From an uncultured Pseudomonas sp. (GTDB lineage: Bacteria; Pseudomonadota; Gammaproteobacteria; Pseudomonadales; Pseudomonadaceae), in assembly GCF_913777995.1 (NCBI RefSeq), contig NZ_CAJYVE010000051.1:1-64000 (forward strand): DNA of 64,000 nucleotides. The letters run 5' to 3'. This document shows positions 48,322 to 57,203 of the stretch, piece by piece (position 1 is the stretch's first letter; each line of letters opens with the position of its first letter). A model generated the notes under the pieces. That model ran no database searches. It worked only from the letters and a program-made list of their open reading frames with translations, and was not told where the DNA came from. The position numbers were made by a program, and so were the translations under genes.

Positions 48322-49191
48322 ATGTGCCGCTCTCTAGCATGCCTGCGCCTGTCGGCCTGGCTGATGATCACCGGCCTGTGTGCCTTTCCGTTATCCAGCC
48401 AGGCCAAGGACACCCTGACCTGGCTGATGCGCGACATGCCCCCCGTGACCATTGCCGCCGGCCCCTACCAGGGCCAGGGGGCCATCGATCGGATGATGCC
48501 GCTGCTGATCGCCCGCATGCCGCAGTACGACCACACGCTGATGCAGGTCAACCGTGCCCGTGGCCTGCAGATGCTCAACGAACCGGGCTTCACCTGCGAC
48601 CCGACCCTGCTGTGGACCGCCGCGCGGGCCAAGACCATCCTGTTTTCCATTCCCACCTACGTGGTGTTCAGCAACGGCCTGATCGTACGCAAGGAGCAAA
48701 TGCCCCAGATCGCGCCCTTCGTCAGCGACGGCCAGGTCGATCTGCGCACCCTGCTGGCCAGCCAGACCTTCAAGCTCGGCATCGTCGCCGAACGCAGCTA
48801 TGGCACAGTCATCGACGAAATCCTCAGCAAGGCGCCGGCCGATGAGCTCAAGCAGCACTACGGCAACAGCGCGATCGGCAGCATGCTGCAAATGGAGCGC
48901 CTGGGAAGGCTGCAAGCCATGCTCGCCTACTGGCCGGAGGCCCGCTACCAGGCGTTGCAGCAGGGTATCGACGAAAGCGAACTGACCTTCCTGCCGATCA
49001 AGGACGTACCCAAGTACCAGTACACCCATATCGGTTGCTCGAACACCGAGCAGGGACGCGCGGCCATGGTCGTGATCAACAGGGAAATGCGCGAACTGCG
49101 CGAGCCGCTCAAGTCACTCTACGCCGAATGGCTGGACCCGGTGCGGCGTGCCGAATACCTGCAGGACTCGGCAGGCTTCTTCAAGGATTGA
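48322..49191 (+). CDS. Periplasmic solute-binding-like protein
   Basis: A 289-residue secreted protein if started at ATG 48322; ATG 48280 would put 14 residues before the signal peptide, which is unlikely. The signal peptide ends near SSQAKD. The mature part starts TLTWLMRDMPPV and looks like the type II periplasmic-binding fold (SBP_bac_3-like) seen in a family of transporter-like proteins with no ABC partners. No permease or ATPase gene is adjacent, so it may bind amino acids or have a regulatory role. The ligand is not predictable. Confidence 0.8.
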   Translation: MCRSLACLRLSAWLMITGLCAFPLSSQAKDTLTWLMRDMPPVTIAAGPYQGQGAIDRMMPLLIARMPQYDHTLMQVNRARGLQMLNEPGFTCDPTLLWTAARAKTILFSIPTYVVFSNGLIVRKEQMPQIAPFVSDGQVDLRTLLASQTFKLGIVAERSYGTVIDEILSKAPADELKQHYGNSAIGSMLQMERLGRLQAMLAYWPEARYQALQQGIDESELTFLPIKDVPKYQYTHIGCSNTEQGRAAMVVINREMRELREPLKSLYAEWLDPVRRAEYLQDSAGFFKD

Positions 49192-49206
49192 GCGGGCAAA
49201 AAGAAA

Positions 49207-49221
49207 CCCCGAACAGCGGGG
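49207..49221 (+). terminator. Short hairpin after the solute-binding-like gene
   Basis: CCCCG-AACAG-CGGGG, 15 bases past the stop. The stem is only 5 bp and no T-run follows, so it is a weak candidate. Confidence 0.4.
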
Positions 49222-49353
49222 ATGACTGATCGGGGTCAACCTTGGCCCTTGGGCCGGACGGCAGGCGGCGTTCACCGGAGCACAATGAACGTTCCTGCCA
49301 TACCTGATAGGAACCCGCCAACGGCACAAGGTTCCTGCCCGGTACCTCGGTTG

Positions 49354-49650
49354 TCAGGCGAACGGCCCCGAGGCGACGAGCGGCTGGCGGGCAGCGGCGT
49401 TGCGCATCGCCGCGATCATGCAGGGCTCAAGACGCCCTTCGGCCACCATCAGGTCGCGGTGCAGACCGTCGACGACATCGGTGAGCTGGTGCTTGTCACG
49501 CAGCTGGTCGACCTTGAAGCGGCGCTCGATCACCACGGCGCCAGAAACATCCTTGAGGGTCACCAGACATTCACCGTCCGAACCGGCCGCCCCGATACCG
49601 ACCTGATAGGGCGCCAGTGCTTCACCCAGCAGCAAGCTGATATTTTCCAT
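49354..49650 (-). CDS. DUF3509-type small protein
   Basis: A 98-residue soluble protein matching what I recall of the DUF3509 family, which is found mainly in pseudomonads: MENISLLLGEALAPYQV at the start, then LVTLKDVSG, QLTDVVDGLHRDLMVAEGRLEP and MIAAMRN. Function is unknown. ATG 49650 has AGGGG about 8 bases upstream; GTG 49659 is a possible longer start. It is separated from the BvgS-like gene by about 150 bases. Confidence 0.82.
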   Translation of the reverse strand: MENISLLLGEALAPYQVGIGAAGSDGECLVTLKDVSGAVVIERRFKVDQLRDKHQLTDVVDGLHRDLMVAEGRLEPCMIAAMRNAAARQPLVASGPFA

Positions 49651-49797
49651 ATGGATCACCCCTCATTTTATTGAACGACAAGATGTCTACCACTGACCTG
49701 CCTAGATCGCAGAAAGTTCTGCAAGTGGCTTGCCAACCCGTGAACATCCTCTGCACCGAGCATGCCTGGCAAAGATGACAGGGAAAAAACCAGCCGT

Positions 49798-52143
49798 TCA
49801 GTTACAGCTGCAAGAGGCCTCCTGAGCATGGTCGCCAGCCTCGATGGGCTGATCGAGCAGCATGGCCAGGTGCAGGATCGAACGCTGCACGCTCAACAGC
49901 CGCTCCACCGGCACCCCGCCCTGGCCGGTGCTGCGTTCACACTCGCAGGCCAGGGTGTCGATCAGCGCACGGATTTCCCGGCTCATGCAGCCATGCACCT
50001 GGGCCACCTGCTCCAGCCGGCTTTCCAGCCGCCGACGCTCGCTCAGGTCGACCCAGCCGCCCAATACTCCCTGACGCTGACCATCGGCGGCACATAACGG
50101 CACACTCCATTGCCAAGCCTCGACACGCCGGCCAGGCAGGTCCAGGGTGCGCCCGGCGAACACCGGTTCGCCGCTGCCCAGCAGGCGCATGCAATCGGCA
50201 TGCAGCTCGGCGGCCAGGGCAGCGGGCAGCAGTTCCACGTCGATCAGCCGCCGACCTTGCATGTGCTCGACACCAATGTCGAAAAAGTGCTCGTAGCTGC
50301 GGTTGCACGACACCAGCCGGCCTTCCAGGTCGAGCACATAGACCGGCATGGGCAGCGCATCGAACAGCGCCTGCTTGAAAGCCAGCTGGTCGTTGAGCAT
50401 GGCTTCGGCCTGGCGCCGCTGACGGATCTGGATGCGCAGGCGGCTGTTCCAGGCCAACGAAACCAGGACCAGCATCAGCGCCAGAATCGCACTCCAGACC
50501 AGCCAGGACGGCACACGGCTCCACAGGCCGGGCTGTGGCAGCGGGGTACCCAGCCATTTCATGCGGATGGCGCGCATCTCGGAGATCGGAAACTCTTCCA
50601 GCGCCTTGTTGAGGATGCTCAGCAGTTCAGGCTGGGTCTTGATCACCGAGAAGCGGTCGGGCGACCACTTGCCTTCCACGCCGCGGCCCACTTTCAGGGC
50701 CTCGGAGGGGAACAGGTAGGCGCCTGCCTCGTTCTGGATGGTCGCGTACGCCTGGCCGCTTTCTACCAGCTCACGGGCCTGCGCGTAGGTGTCGACCAAG
50801 TGCAGCTGAACATCGGGGTAATGCCGACGAATCTCGCCCTCCAGGGCATGCCGTGCCGGCAGGGCCAGCACCTGACCACTCATGGCGGCCAGGCTGTCTG
50901 GTGAAGGCTCGCCGGCACGGACCACGAACACCCAGGTGTTGCCGCCGAAGGAGTAAGTAAAATTCAGAAACAGCTTTCGCTCGGGATTCTCCGCCAGAGT
51001 GGTGTTCATCTGCGCCTCGCCGCTGCGTAGCAGCTCCAGGCTGGCCTGGGTGGAAGGCGCTTCGTGGTAGACGAACTGCAGGCCGGTCATACGCGAAATG
51101 CGCGCCAATACGTCGACATTGAGCCCGACCCATTGCCCCTGCTTGTCACGATAAATGAACGGCGGCTGCTGGGAGGTCGCCACGCTGACCTGTGGATGGC
51201 GGGCCAGCCAGCGTCGCTCGACACTGCTCAGGGGAATGCGCTGCTCACCGACCTCGCTGTTCAATCCCGAGGTCCAACGCCCCAGCACCTCGCGCCGCAC
51301 GGACGGCTCCAGGCTGTCCAGGGCCTGGTCCACCAAGGCCTTGAGGCGCCGTTCGCCGGCACGCATCGCGAAGGCCAGGCCATGCGGCGGCAGCGCGCTC
51401 TCGGAGTGGATCTGCAGGTCGAGGTAAGGGCGCGTCACCAGAAAGGCCCGCACCACCAGCTCGCTGCCGATGAACGCCTGCACGTCACCCTGGCTCAGGG
51501 CCTCCATGGCGCTGTAGAGATTGGGGGCCAGCAACACTTCGCTGTCGGGGTAGGTGCGCTGCACGGTGCGCAGGTCGGCGTAATCGTCCAGCAGGGCGAT
51601 CTTCCAGCCCGCCAGGCCATGGGACGGCGGCAGCGCCTTGCCCCTGACCACCACCACTGAACGGTCCGGCATGTAGTCACGCGAGAGGGCCAGGCCTGGT
51701 TGGCCCCTTTCGAAACCGCCGGCACTGCTGAGCAGGTCGATGGTGCCAACGCGCAGTGCGGTAATGGCTTCGTCATGCTGGTTGAAGCCGGTCAATGACA
51801 GCGGCACGCCCAGCTTCTGCTCAAGCAGGGCTAGGTAGTCGGCACTGATGCCCTGGTAGCGATTGCGGTCGGTGGTGATATCGACCGGCTCGTTCTCGGC
51901 GATCACGATACCGACCCGCAAGGCGCCACGCCCCTCCAGCCAGCGGCGCTCGTTGTCGGCCAACTCGAGTCGCTCGACCGTCACGAACGGTGGTGCCAGG
52001 GTGAAAGGCAGGCTCTGCGCCGCCCCCACCGGTTGAACGAGCCACACCAGCAGCAGCAGCGGCCATGTCTGCCACCTCCAGTGCCTGTGTCCCCTGACCG
52101 CCCTGGCGAACGGTCCTTCCTTGCTTGCCTGCTTCACGACCAT
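49798..52143 (-). CDS. BvgS-like sensor with two periplasmic binding domains and a degenerate, kinase-less output
   Basis: A 781-residue protein with a signal/anchor segment near 30, two tandem type II periplasmic-binding (Venus flytrap, SBP_bac_3) domains at about 55-290 and 300-530, a transmembrane helix near 545-565, a PAS domain near 590-700, and then a 60-residue end. That end has a DHp-like helix, HGCMSREIRALIDTL, where the phospho-acceptor His of the usual MSHEIR motif is Arg722 (CGG at 49978-49980). There is no HATPase, receiver or HPt domain and the protein stops soon after. By family it should be a BvgS/EvgS-type ligand sensor; by sequence it cannot autophosphorylate. No frameshifted kinase remnant is visible in the 147 bases after the stop. 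Confidence 0.85.
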   Translation of the reverse strand: MVVKQASKEGPFARAVRGHRHWRWQTWPLLLLVWLVQPVGAAQSLPFTLAPPFVTVERLELADNERRWLEGRGALRVGIVIAENEPVDITTDRNRYQGISADYLALLEQKLGVPLSLTGFNQHDEAITALRVGTIDLLSSAGGFERGQPGLALSRDYMPDRSVVVVRGKALPPSHGLAGWKIALLDDYADLRTVQRTYPDSEVLLAPNLYSAMEALSQGDVQAFIGSELVVRAFLVTRPYLDLQIHSESALPPHGLAFAMRAGERRLKALVDQALDSLEPSVRREVLGRWTSGLNSEVGEQRIPLSSVERRWLARHPQVSVATSQQPPFIYRDKQGQWVGLNVDVLARISRMTGLQFVYHEAPSTQASLELLRSGEAQMNTTLAENPERKLFLNFTYSFGGNTWVFVVRAGEPSPDSLAAMSGQVLALPARHALEGEIRRHYPDVQLHLVDTYAQARELVESGQAYATIQNEAGAYLFPSEALKVGRGVEGKWSPDRFSVIKTQPELLSILNKALEEFPISEMRAIRMKWLGTPLPQPGLWSRVPSWLVWSAILALMLVLVSLAWNSRLRIQIRQRRQAEAMLNDQLAFKQALFDALPMPVYVLDLEGRLVSCNRSYEHFFDIGVEHMQGRRLIDVELLPAALAAELHADCMRLLGSGEPVFAGRTLDLPGRRVEAWQWSVPLCAADGQRQGVLGGWVDLSERRRLESRLEQVAQVHGCMSREIRALIDTLACECERSTGQGGVPVERLLSVQRSILHLAMLLDQPIEAGDHAQEASCSCN

Positions 52144-52190
52144 CACTCTTGCCTGGTGAATCAAGCGGCAGAGTTTGGCATGCAGGAACG

Positions 52191-52214
52191 AAAAGGCCCG
52201 CCAGAAGGCGGGCC
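52191..52214 (-). terminator. Terminator after thrC
   Basis: GGCCCGCC and GGCGGGCC pair around AGAA, with AAAA on the plus-strand left side, which gives a U-run on the minus strand. It lies 24 bases past the thrC stop. Confidence 0.85.
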
Positions 52215-52237
52215 CAAGTTGTTACACGACTATTCGG

Positions 52238-53647
52238 TCACAGCGGCTTGCCGCGGTTGCCATGCTGGCTGACGAAGGCCTGTACGGCCTTGAGGTCGTT
52301 CGGCAGTACGGTGCAACGCTCTTCACGCTGGAACAGGTCGGACAAGTGCGCCGGAAGCTCCAGCGCCTTGCCGACGCCGGCCTTCTCTACCGCCTCGGGG
52401 AACTTGACCGGATGCGCGGTGCCCAGCACCACCATCGGGATGTCCAGGCTGCGGCGGCATTCGCGAGCAGCACGCACGCCGATGGCCGTGTGCGGGTCGA
52501 GCACTTCACCGGTACGGGCGAAGACCTGGGCGATGGTTTCGCAGGTCTGCTCGTCGCTGACCGCCAGAGAGTCGAACAGCTTGCGGGTTTCGGTCCAGCG
52601 ATCCTGCTCGACGCTGAAGCCGCCACCCTGCTTGAAGGTGTCCATCAGCTCGGCGATGGCTGCACCATTGCGACCGTGCATGTCGAACAGCAGGCGTTCG
52701 AAGTTCGACGACACCATGATGTCCATGGACGGCGACAGTGTCGGGTGCAGGGCATCCTTGACGTACTGATTGCCGCTCATGAAGCGGTGCAGGATGTCGT
52801 TGCGGTTGGTCGCCACGATCAGCTGGTTGACCGGCAGGCCCATGTTGCGAGCCAGGTAGCCGGCGAAGATATCGCCGAAGTTGCCGGTCGGCACCGAGAA
52901 GGAGACCGAGCGCGCCGGACCGCCAAGCTGCAGTGCGGCATGGAAGTAGTAGACGATCTGGGCCATGATCCGCGCCCAGTTGATCGAGTTGACCGCCACC
53001 AGGCGAGTGCCCTTGAGGAAGCCCTGGTCGGCGAAGCTGGCCTTGACCATTTCCTGGCAGTCGTCGAAGTTGCCTTCCACAGCGATGTTGTGGATGTTGT
53101 CGCCGAGGATGGTGGTCATCTGGCGACGCTGCACGTCAGACACGCGGTTGTGCGGGTGCAGGATGAAGATGTCGACGTTGTCGCAACGACGGCAGCCTTC
53201 GATGGCCGCCGAGCCGGTGTCACCGGAGGTGGCGCCGACGATCACCACGCGCTCGCCGCGCTTGGCCAGCACGTGATCGAGCAGGCGGCCGAGCAGTTGC
53301 AGGGCAAAGTCCTTGAACGCCAGGGTCGGGCCGTGGAACAGCTCCAGCACCCATTCGTTACCGTCGAGCTGACGCAACGGTGCGACAGCGCTGTGGGCGA
53401 ATACGCCGTAGGTTTCTTCGAGGATCTTCTTGAAATCGGCGTCGGCGATGCTGCCTTCGACGAAGGGTCGCATCACTCGGAACGCCAGCTCGTGATACGG
53501 CAGGCCGGCCCAGGAAGCGATCTCCTCCTGGGTGAAGCGCGGCAGGTTTTCCGGCACGTACAGGCCGCCGTCACTGGCCAGGCCAGCCAGCAGCACGTCT
53601 TCGAAGTTCAACGCCGGGGCTTTGCCGCGAGTACTGATATAACGCAT
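52238..53647 (-). CDS. thrC: Threonine synthase
   Basis: A 469-residue PLP enzyme converting O-phosphohomoserine to threonine. The PLP lysine is in FHGPTLAFKDFALQ (about residue 107); N-terminal RYISTRGKAPALNFEDVLLAGLA and GDTGSAAIEG are typical. It follows hom on the same strand with a 105-base gap that holds a large inverted repeat, and ends at a strong terminator. Confidence 0.96.
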   Translation of the reverse strand: MRYISTRGKAPALNFEDVLLAGLASDGGLYVPENLPRFTQEEIASWAGLPYHELAFRVMRPFVEGSIADADFKKILEETYGVFAHSAVAPLRQLDGNEWVLELFHGPTLAFKDFALQLLGRLLDHVLAKRGERVVIVGATSGDTGSAAIEGCRRCDNVDIFILHPHNRVSDVQRRQMTTILGDNIHNIAVEGNFDDCQEMVKASFADQGFLKGTRLVAVNSINWARIMAQIVYYFHAALQLGGPARSVSFSVPTGNFGDIFAGYLARNMGLPVNQLIVATNRNDILHRFMSGNQYVKDALHPTLSPSMDIMVSSNFERLLFDMHGRNGAAIAELMDTFKQGGGFSVEQDRWTETRKLFDSLAVSDEQTCETIAQVFARTGEVLDPHTAIGVRAARECRRSLDIPMVVLGTAHPVKFPEAVEKAGVGKALELPAHLSDLFQREERCTVLPNDLKAVQAFVSQHGNRGKPL

Positions 53648-53667
53648 GGGTGCAAACCTTTGATTTG

Positions 53668-53747
53668 AGCGGCACGCTGCCAGTTCCAGGCGGCAAGTAA
53701 AGCGGGGACGGCTTGTTCTTGCAGCTCGAAGCTGGCAGCGTGCCGCT
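53668..53747. repeat. Perfect 16-bp inverted repeat between hom and thrC
   Basis: AGCGGCACGCTGCCAG (53668-53683) and CTGGCAGCGTGCCGCT (53732-53747) are exact complements with 48 bases between. The right arm also overlaps a smaller hairpin, CAGCT-CGA-AGCTG (53722-53734), so two structures are mutually exclusive. The left arm lies about 21 bases from the thrC start codon. Confidence 0.75.
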
Positions 53748-53752
53748 GCTGG

Positions 53753-55057
53753 TTAATTCAGGTGTTCGACACGGATGCGGACCACGGGGCCGACGACATC
53801 CTGCAGGGCTTCCAGGGCCTGGATGGCATCGTTGATGCGCTGCTCCACGACCCGATGGGTCAGCAGGATCATCGGCACCAGGCCGTCCTGCTCTTCCACT
53901 TCCTTCTGCATGATCGATTCGATGTTGATGCCGCGCTCGGACAGGATGCTCGCGACCTGGGCCAGCACGCCTGGGTGATCCTTGGCCTGGATGCGCAGAT
54001 AGTAAGCGCTTTCGCAGGCTTCGATCGGCAGGATCGGATGTGCGGACAGCGAGTCGGGCTGGAAGGCCAGGTGCGGCACGCGGTTGGTCGGGTCGGAAGT
54101 CATCGCCCGCACCACGTCGACCAGGTCGGCGACCACCGAGGAAGCGGTCGGCTCCATACCGGCACCGGCACCGTAGAACAGCGTGGAGCCCGAAGCGTCA
54201 CCGTTGACCATCACGGCGTTCATTACGCCGTTGACGTTGGCCAGCAGGCGGTCGGCCGGGATCAGCGTCGGGTGCACACGCAGCTCGATGCCCTGCTCGG
54301 TACTGCGCGCCACGCCCAGGTGCTTGATGCGGTAGCCCAGCGCTTCGGCGTAATTCACGTCGGCCGTGGTCAGCTTGGTGATGCCTTCGGTGTAGGCCTT
54401 GTCGAACTGCAGCGGAATGCCAAAGGCGATGGAGGCCAGGATGGTCAGCTTGTGCGCCGCGTCGATGCCTTCGACGTCGAAGGTCGGGTCGGCTTCGGCA
54501 TAACCCAGCGCCTGGGCTTCGGCCAGCACGTCTGGGAAGGTGCGGCCCTTCTCGCGCATTTCCGTGAGAATGAAGTTGCCCGTGCCATTGATGATGCCGG
54601 CCACCCAGTTGATGCGGTTGGCCGACAGGCCTTCACGGATCGCCTTGATCACCGGGATACCACCAGCCACGGCAGCCTCGAAGGCGACGATGACGCCCTT
54701 CTCGCGGGCACGGGCGAAGATTTCGTTGCCATGCACGGCAATCAGCGCCTTGTTGGCGGTGACCACGTGCTTGCCATTGTCGATGGCCTTGAGCACCAGC
54801 TCGCGGGCCACGGTGTAGCCGCCGATCAGCTCGACGATCACGTCGATCTCGGGGTTGCTGGCGACTTCGAACACGTCAGAGGTGGTCGGGGTTCCGGCGA
54901 TCTGGCAGTTGGGGTTTGGTGTACGAACAGCAATCTGCGCGACTTCGATGCCACGCCCGGCACGACGGGCAATTTCCTCGGCGTTGCGCTGAAGCACGTT
55001 GAAGGTACCGCCACCTACGGTACCCAGCCCACAGATGCCTACTTTGACCGGTTTCAC
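53753..55057 (-). CDS. hom: Homoserine dehydrogenase
   Basis: A 434-residue NAD(P)-dependent enzyme reducing aspartate semialdehyde to homoserine. Cofactor loop GICGLGTVGGGTFN, catalytic region GGIPVIKAIREGLSANRI and NGTGNFI, and a C-terminal ACT domain (HPGVLAQVASILSERGINIESI) that suggests threonine control. Its start is about 80 bases from the end of dsbC, so dsbC-hom-thrC may form one unit. Confidence 0.96.
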   Translation of the reverse strand: MKPVKVGICGLGTVGGGTFNVLQRNAEEIARRAGRGIEVAQIAVRTPNPNCQIAGTPTTSDVFEVASNPEIDVIVELIGGYTVARELVLKAIDNGKHVVTANKALIAVHGNEIFARAREKGVIVAFEAAVAGGIPVIKAIREGLSANRINWVAGIINGTGNFILTEMREKGRTFPDVLAEAQALGYAEADPTFDVEGIDAAHKLTILASIAFGIPLQFDKAYTEGITKLTTADVNYAEALGYRIKHLGVARSTEQGIELRVHPTLIPADRLLANVNGVMNAVMVNGDASGSTLFYGAGAGMEPTASSVVADLVDVVRAMTSDPTNRVPHLAFQPDSLSAHPILPIEACESAYYLRIQAKDHPGVLAQVASILSERGINIESIMQKEVEEQDGLVPMILLTHRVVEQRINDAIQALEALQDVVGPVVRIRVEHLN

Positions 55058-55136
55058 TGATGAACTCCCCGTAAAGCGGCCACCCCCTCGGGCAGCCGCA
55101 CTAATACAGCCACATGCATGCAGCTGGAAAGATGAA

Positions 55137-55877
55137 TTACTTGGCGCCCAGGGCCAGCTTGGCCACCTGGGCCGCCGGCTGATACCCCGGGATCACCTGG
55201 CCGTCGGCCAGGACGATGGCCGGCGTGCCGTTCACACCGATCGACTGGCCGATCTCGAACTGCTTGCGGACCGGGTTATCGCACTTGGGCGCCTTGATGT
55301 TCTTGCCTTCGACCATCTGGTCCATGGCCGACTTGCGATCCTTGGAGCACCACACCGCCTGCAGCTGCTGGTCACCCGGCGAGCCGAGGCCCTGGCGTGG
55401 GAATGCAACGTAACGCACCTCGACGCCCAGCTTGTTGAGCTGGCCGACTTCCTCGTGAAGCTTGTGGCAGTACGGGCAGGTGGTATCGGTGAACACGGTA
55501 ATGTGCGACTTGGCCTCGCCGACAGCTGGGTAGATGACCATTTCAGTGGTCGGAATGCCGTTGATGGTCTGGGCGATGGCCTTGCGTTCGGTTTTCTCGG
55601 TCAGGTTGACGGGCTTGCCGTCCTGGATCTGGAACAGGTAGCCCTGCACCACGAACTGGCCGTCGGCGCTGGCATACAGCACGCGACCGCCCTTGAGCTT
55701 GACTTCATAGAGGCCGTTGAAGGGGCTGCTGGCGATGCTTTCTACCGGCAGTTCGAGATCCAGCGAGTCGAGCGTCTTGCGAATGGCCTGCTCGGCACCG
55801 GCATCGGCCTGGGCGAAAAGGCTGAATGTGCTGGCCAGCACCAGGGAAGCGACAGCGAAAATGGAAGGCAAGCGCAT
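55137..55877 (-). CDS. dsbC: Periplasmic thiol:disulfide interchange protein DsbC
   Basis: A 246-residue disulfide isomerase with a signal peptide of about 22 residues (ending AQADA), a dimerisation region, and a thioredoxin domain with active-site CPYC in DTTCPYCHKLH. The second cysteine pair of DsbC is visible as VWCSKDR and APKCDNPV. It is kept reduced by DsbD. TAGGAG precedes ATG 55877. It is upstream of hom. Confidence 0.94.
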   Translation of the reverse strand: MRLPSIFAVASLVLASTFSLFAQADAGAEQAIRKTLDSLDLELPVESIASSPFNGLYEVKLKGGRVLYASADGQFVVQGYLFQIQDGKPVNLTEKTERKAIAQTINGIPTTEMVIYPAVGEAKSHITVFTDTTCPYCHKLHEEVGQLNKLGVEVRYVAFPRQGLGSPGDQQLQAVWCSKDRKSAMDQMVEGKNIKAPKCDNPVRKQFEIGQSIGVNGTPAIVLADGQVIPGYQPAAQVAKLALGAK

Positions 55878-56191
55878 GGAAACTCCTATGACGGCGGACG
55901 GGTTCGAGGGCATGCGACCCTGCCGGGTACACCTCGTTCCGCGAAACCGGCAAAGCCTACCATATTCCCCCGGCAAGACGGACCCGCACCGTCGGGCAAA
56001 TTGCATCGCTTTTACACCGCTGTAACGAATTCGGGGGGCATGGCCATTCGCGATGCAAGCCTACCCGTGAGCATCAGCAGTTGCCTTCGATCGGTAGGAC
56101 CGGCTTGAGATGCTCCAACGGTCTCGTTGACCAGTATTGGCTGTAGCCGGGCGCCTTCGCGACTGCAGTTCCACTCGATCCCACGCGGCCT
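55878..56191. other. Intergenic region between xerD and dsbC with a degenerate REP-like block
   Basis: 314 bases. The dsbC-side half holds its untranslated leader, with no clear promoter by eye. Bases 56128-56180 contain TGACCAGTATTGGC and a degraded REP-like GCGCCTTCGCGACTGCAGTTCCAC. The first 14 bases are the inverse complement of part of the unit at 47412. No gene was found. Confidence 0.55.
56128..56175. repeat. Inverted, degraded copy of the REP-associated unit
   Basis: TGACCAGTATTGGC (56128-56141) is the reverse complement of the GCCAATACTGGTCA segment near 47420-47433. It is followed by a weak GCCTTCGCGACTGCAGTTCCAC that resembles a decayed REP. Confidence 0.5.
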
Positions 56192-57088
56192 CTAGCCACG
56201 TGGGTGATGGGTGGCATGCAGTTCCTGCAGTCGAGCACGGGCTATGTGGGTGTAGATCTGCGTGGTCGAGAGGTCGCTGTGCCCCAGTAGCATCTGCACC
56301 ACGCGCAGGTCGGCGCCGTGGTTGAGCAAATGGGTAGCAAAGGCATGGCGCAGGGTGTGCGGCGACAGCGACTTGTTGATGCCCGCCGTAATGGCATGCT
56401 GCTTGATGCGGTGCCAGAAGGTCTGGCGGGTCATCTGTTCGCCGCGCAGGCTGGGAAACAATACGTCGCTGGGCCGACCACCGAGCAGTTCCTGGCGGGC
56501 GCCGCGCAGGTAGCGCTCGACCCAGGCAATGGCCTCCTCACCCATCGGCACCAGGCGTTCCTTGCTGCCCTTACCCATCACCCGCAGCACGCCCTGACGC
56601 AGGTTGACCTGCTCCAGGGTCAGGCCCACCAGTTCGGTCACCCGCAAACCACAGGCATAGAGCACTTCCAGCATGGCGCGGTCACGCTCACCGATGGCTT
56701 CGCCAAGATCCGGTGCCGCCAGCAAGGCCTCGACATCGGCTTCCGACAAGGACTTGGGCAGCGGTTTGCCCAGCTGGGGCATTTCCACCTGCAAGGTCGG
56801 GTCGGTCGCAATCAGTTTCTCGCGCAGCAGATAGCGGTAAAAGCCTCTGGCCCCGGAGAGAAAACGCGCCGTGGAGCGTGGCTTGTAGCCCTGCTCCAGA
56901 CGCCAGGCCAGGTGATCGAGGACCACTTCGCGGCCGGCAGCGGACAGCTCGACGCCGCGCTCCTGCAGCCAGCCATTGAACAGTTCAAGGTCACTGCGAT
57001 AGGACTCGCGGGTATTGTCGGAAAGGCCTTTCTCCAGCCACAAGGCATCGAGAAAGCGATCGATCAGGGGGTGTTCAAGCGCAGGCAT
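56192..57088 (-). CDS. xerD: Tyrosine recombinase XerD
   Basis: A 298-residue housekeeping recombinase resolving chromosome dimers at dif with XerC. The catalytic set is Arg in ACGLRVTELVGL, Lys in the following hairpin, HTLRHAF (His, Arg), LGHS (His) and nucleophile Tyr279 in YTHIARAR, matching the E. coli length and Tyr279. ATG 57088 is preferred over ATG 57106 by family alignment. This is not a phage integrase. Confidence 0.96.
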   Translation of the reverse strand: MPALEHPLIDRFLDALWLEKGLSDNTRESYRSDLELFNGWLQERGVELSAAGREVVLDHLAWRLEQGYKPRSTARFLSGARGFYRYLLREKLIATDPTLQVEMPQLGKPLPKSLSEADVEALLAAPDLGEAIGERDRAMLEVLYACGLRVTELVGLTLEQVNLRQGVLRVMGKGSKERLVPMGEEAIAWVERYLRGARQELLGGRPSDVLFPSLRGEQMTRQTFWHRIKQHAITAGINKSLSPHTLRHAFATHLLNHGADLRVVQMLLGHSDLSTTQIYTHIARARLQELHATHHPRG

Positions 57089-57158
57089 GGTGGCTCGGTC
57101 AGGCATCGGAATGCCAGAACCTACTACAGCCACGTCGAGGGATAAACGCCAGGCAACA

Positions 57159-57184
57159 AAAAAGCAGCCCGAAGGCTGCTTTTT
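57159..57184 (-). terminator. Terminator after rplS
   Basis: AAAAAAGCAGCC pairs with GGCTGCTTTTT around CGAA, 20 bases past the rplS stop and before xerD. Strong and close to symmetric. Confidence 0.9.
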
Positions 57185-57203
57185 CGTGGACCGAAAAACT
57201 GTA

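Noticed and set aside
56192-57088. Integrase-like gene as evidence of a mobile island
   Set aside because: It matches housekeeping XerD in length and catalytic residues and sits in its conserved place next to dsbC.
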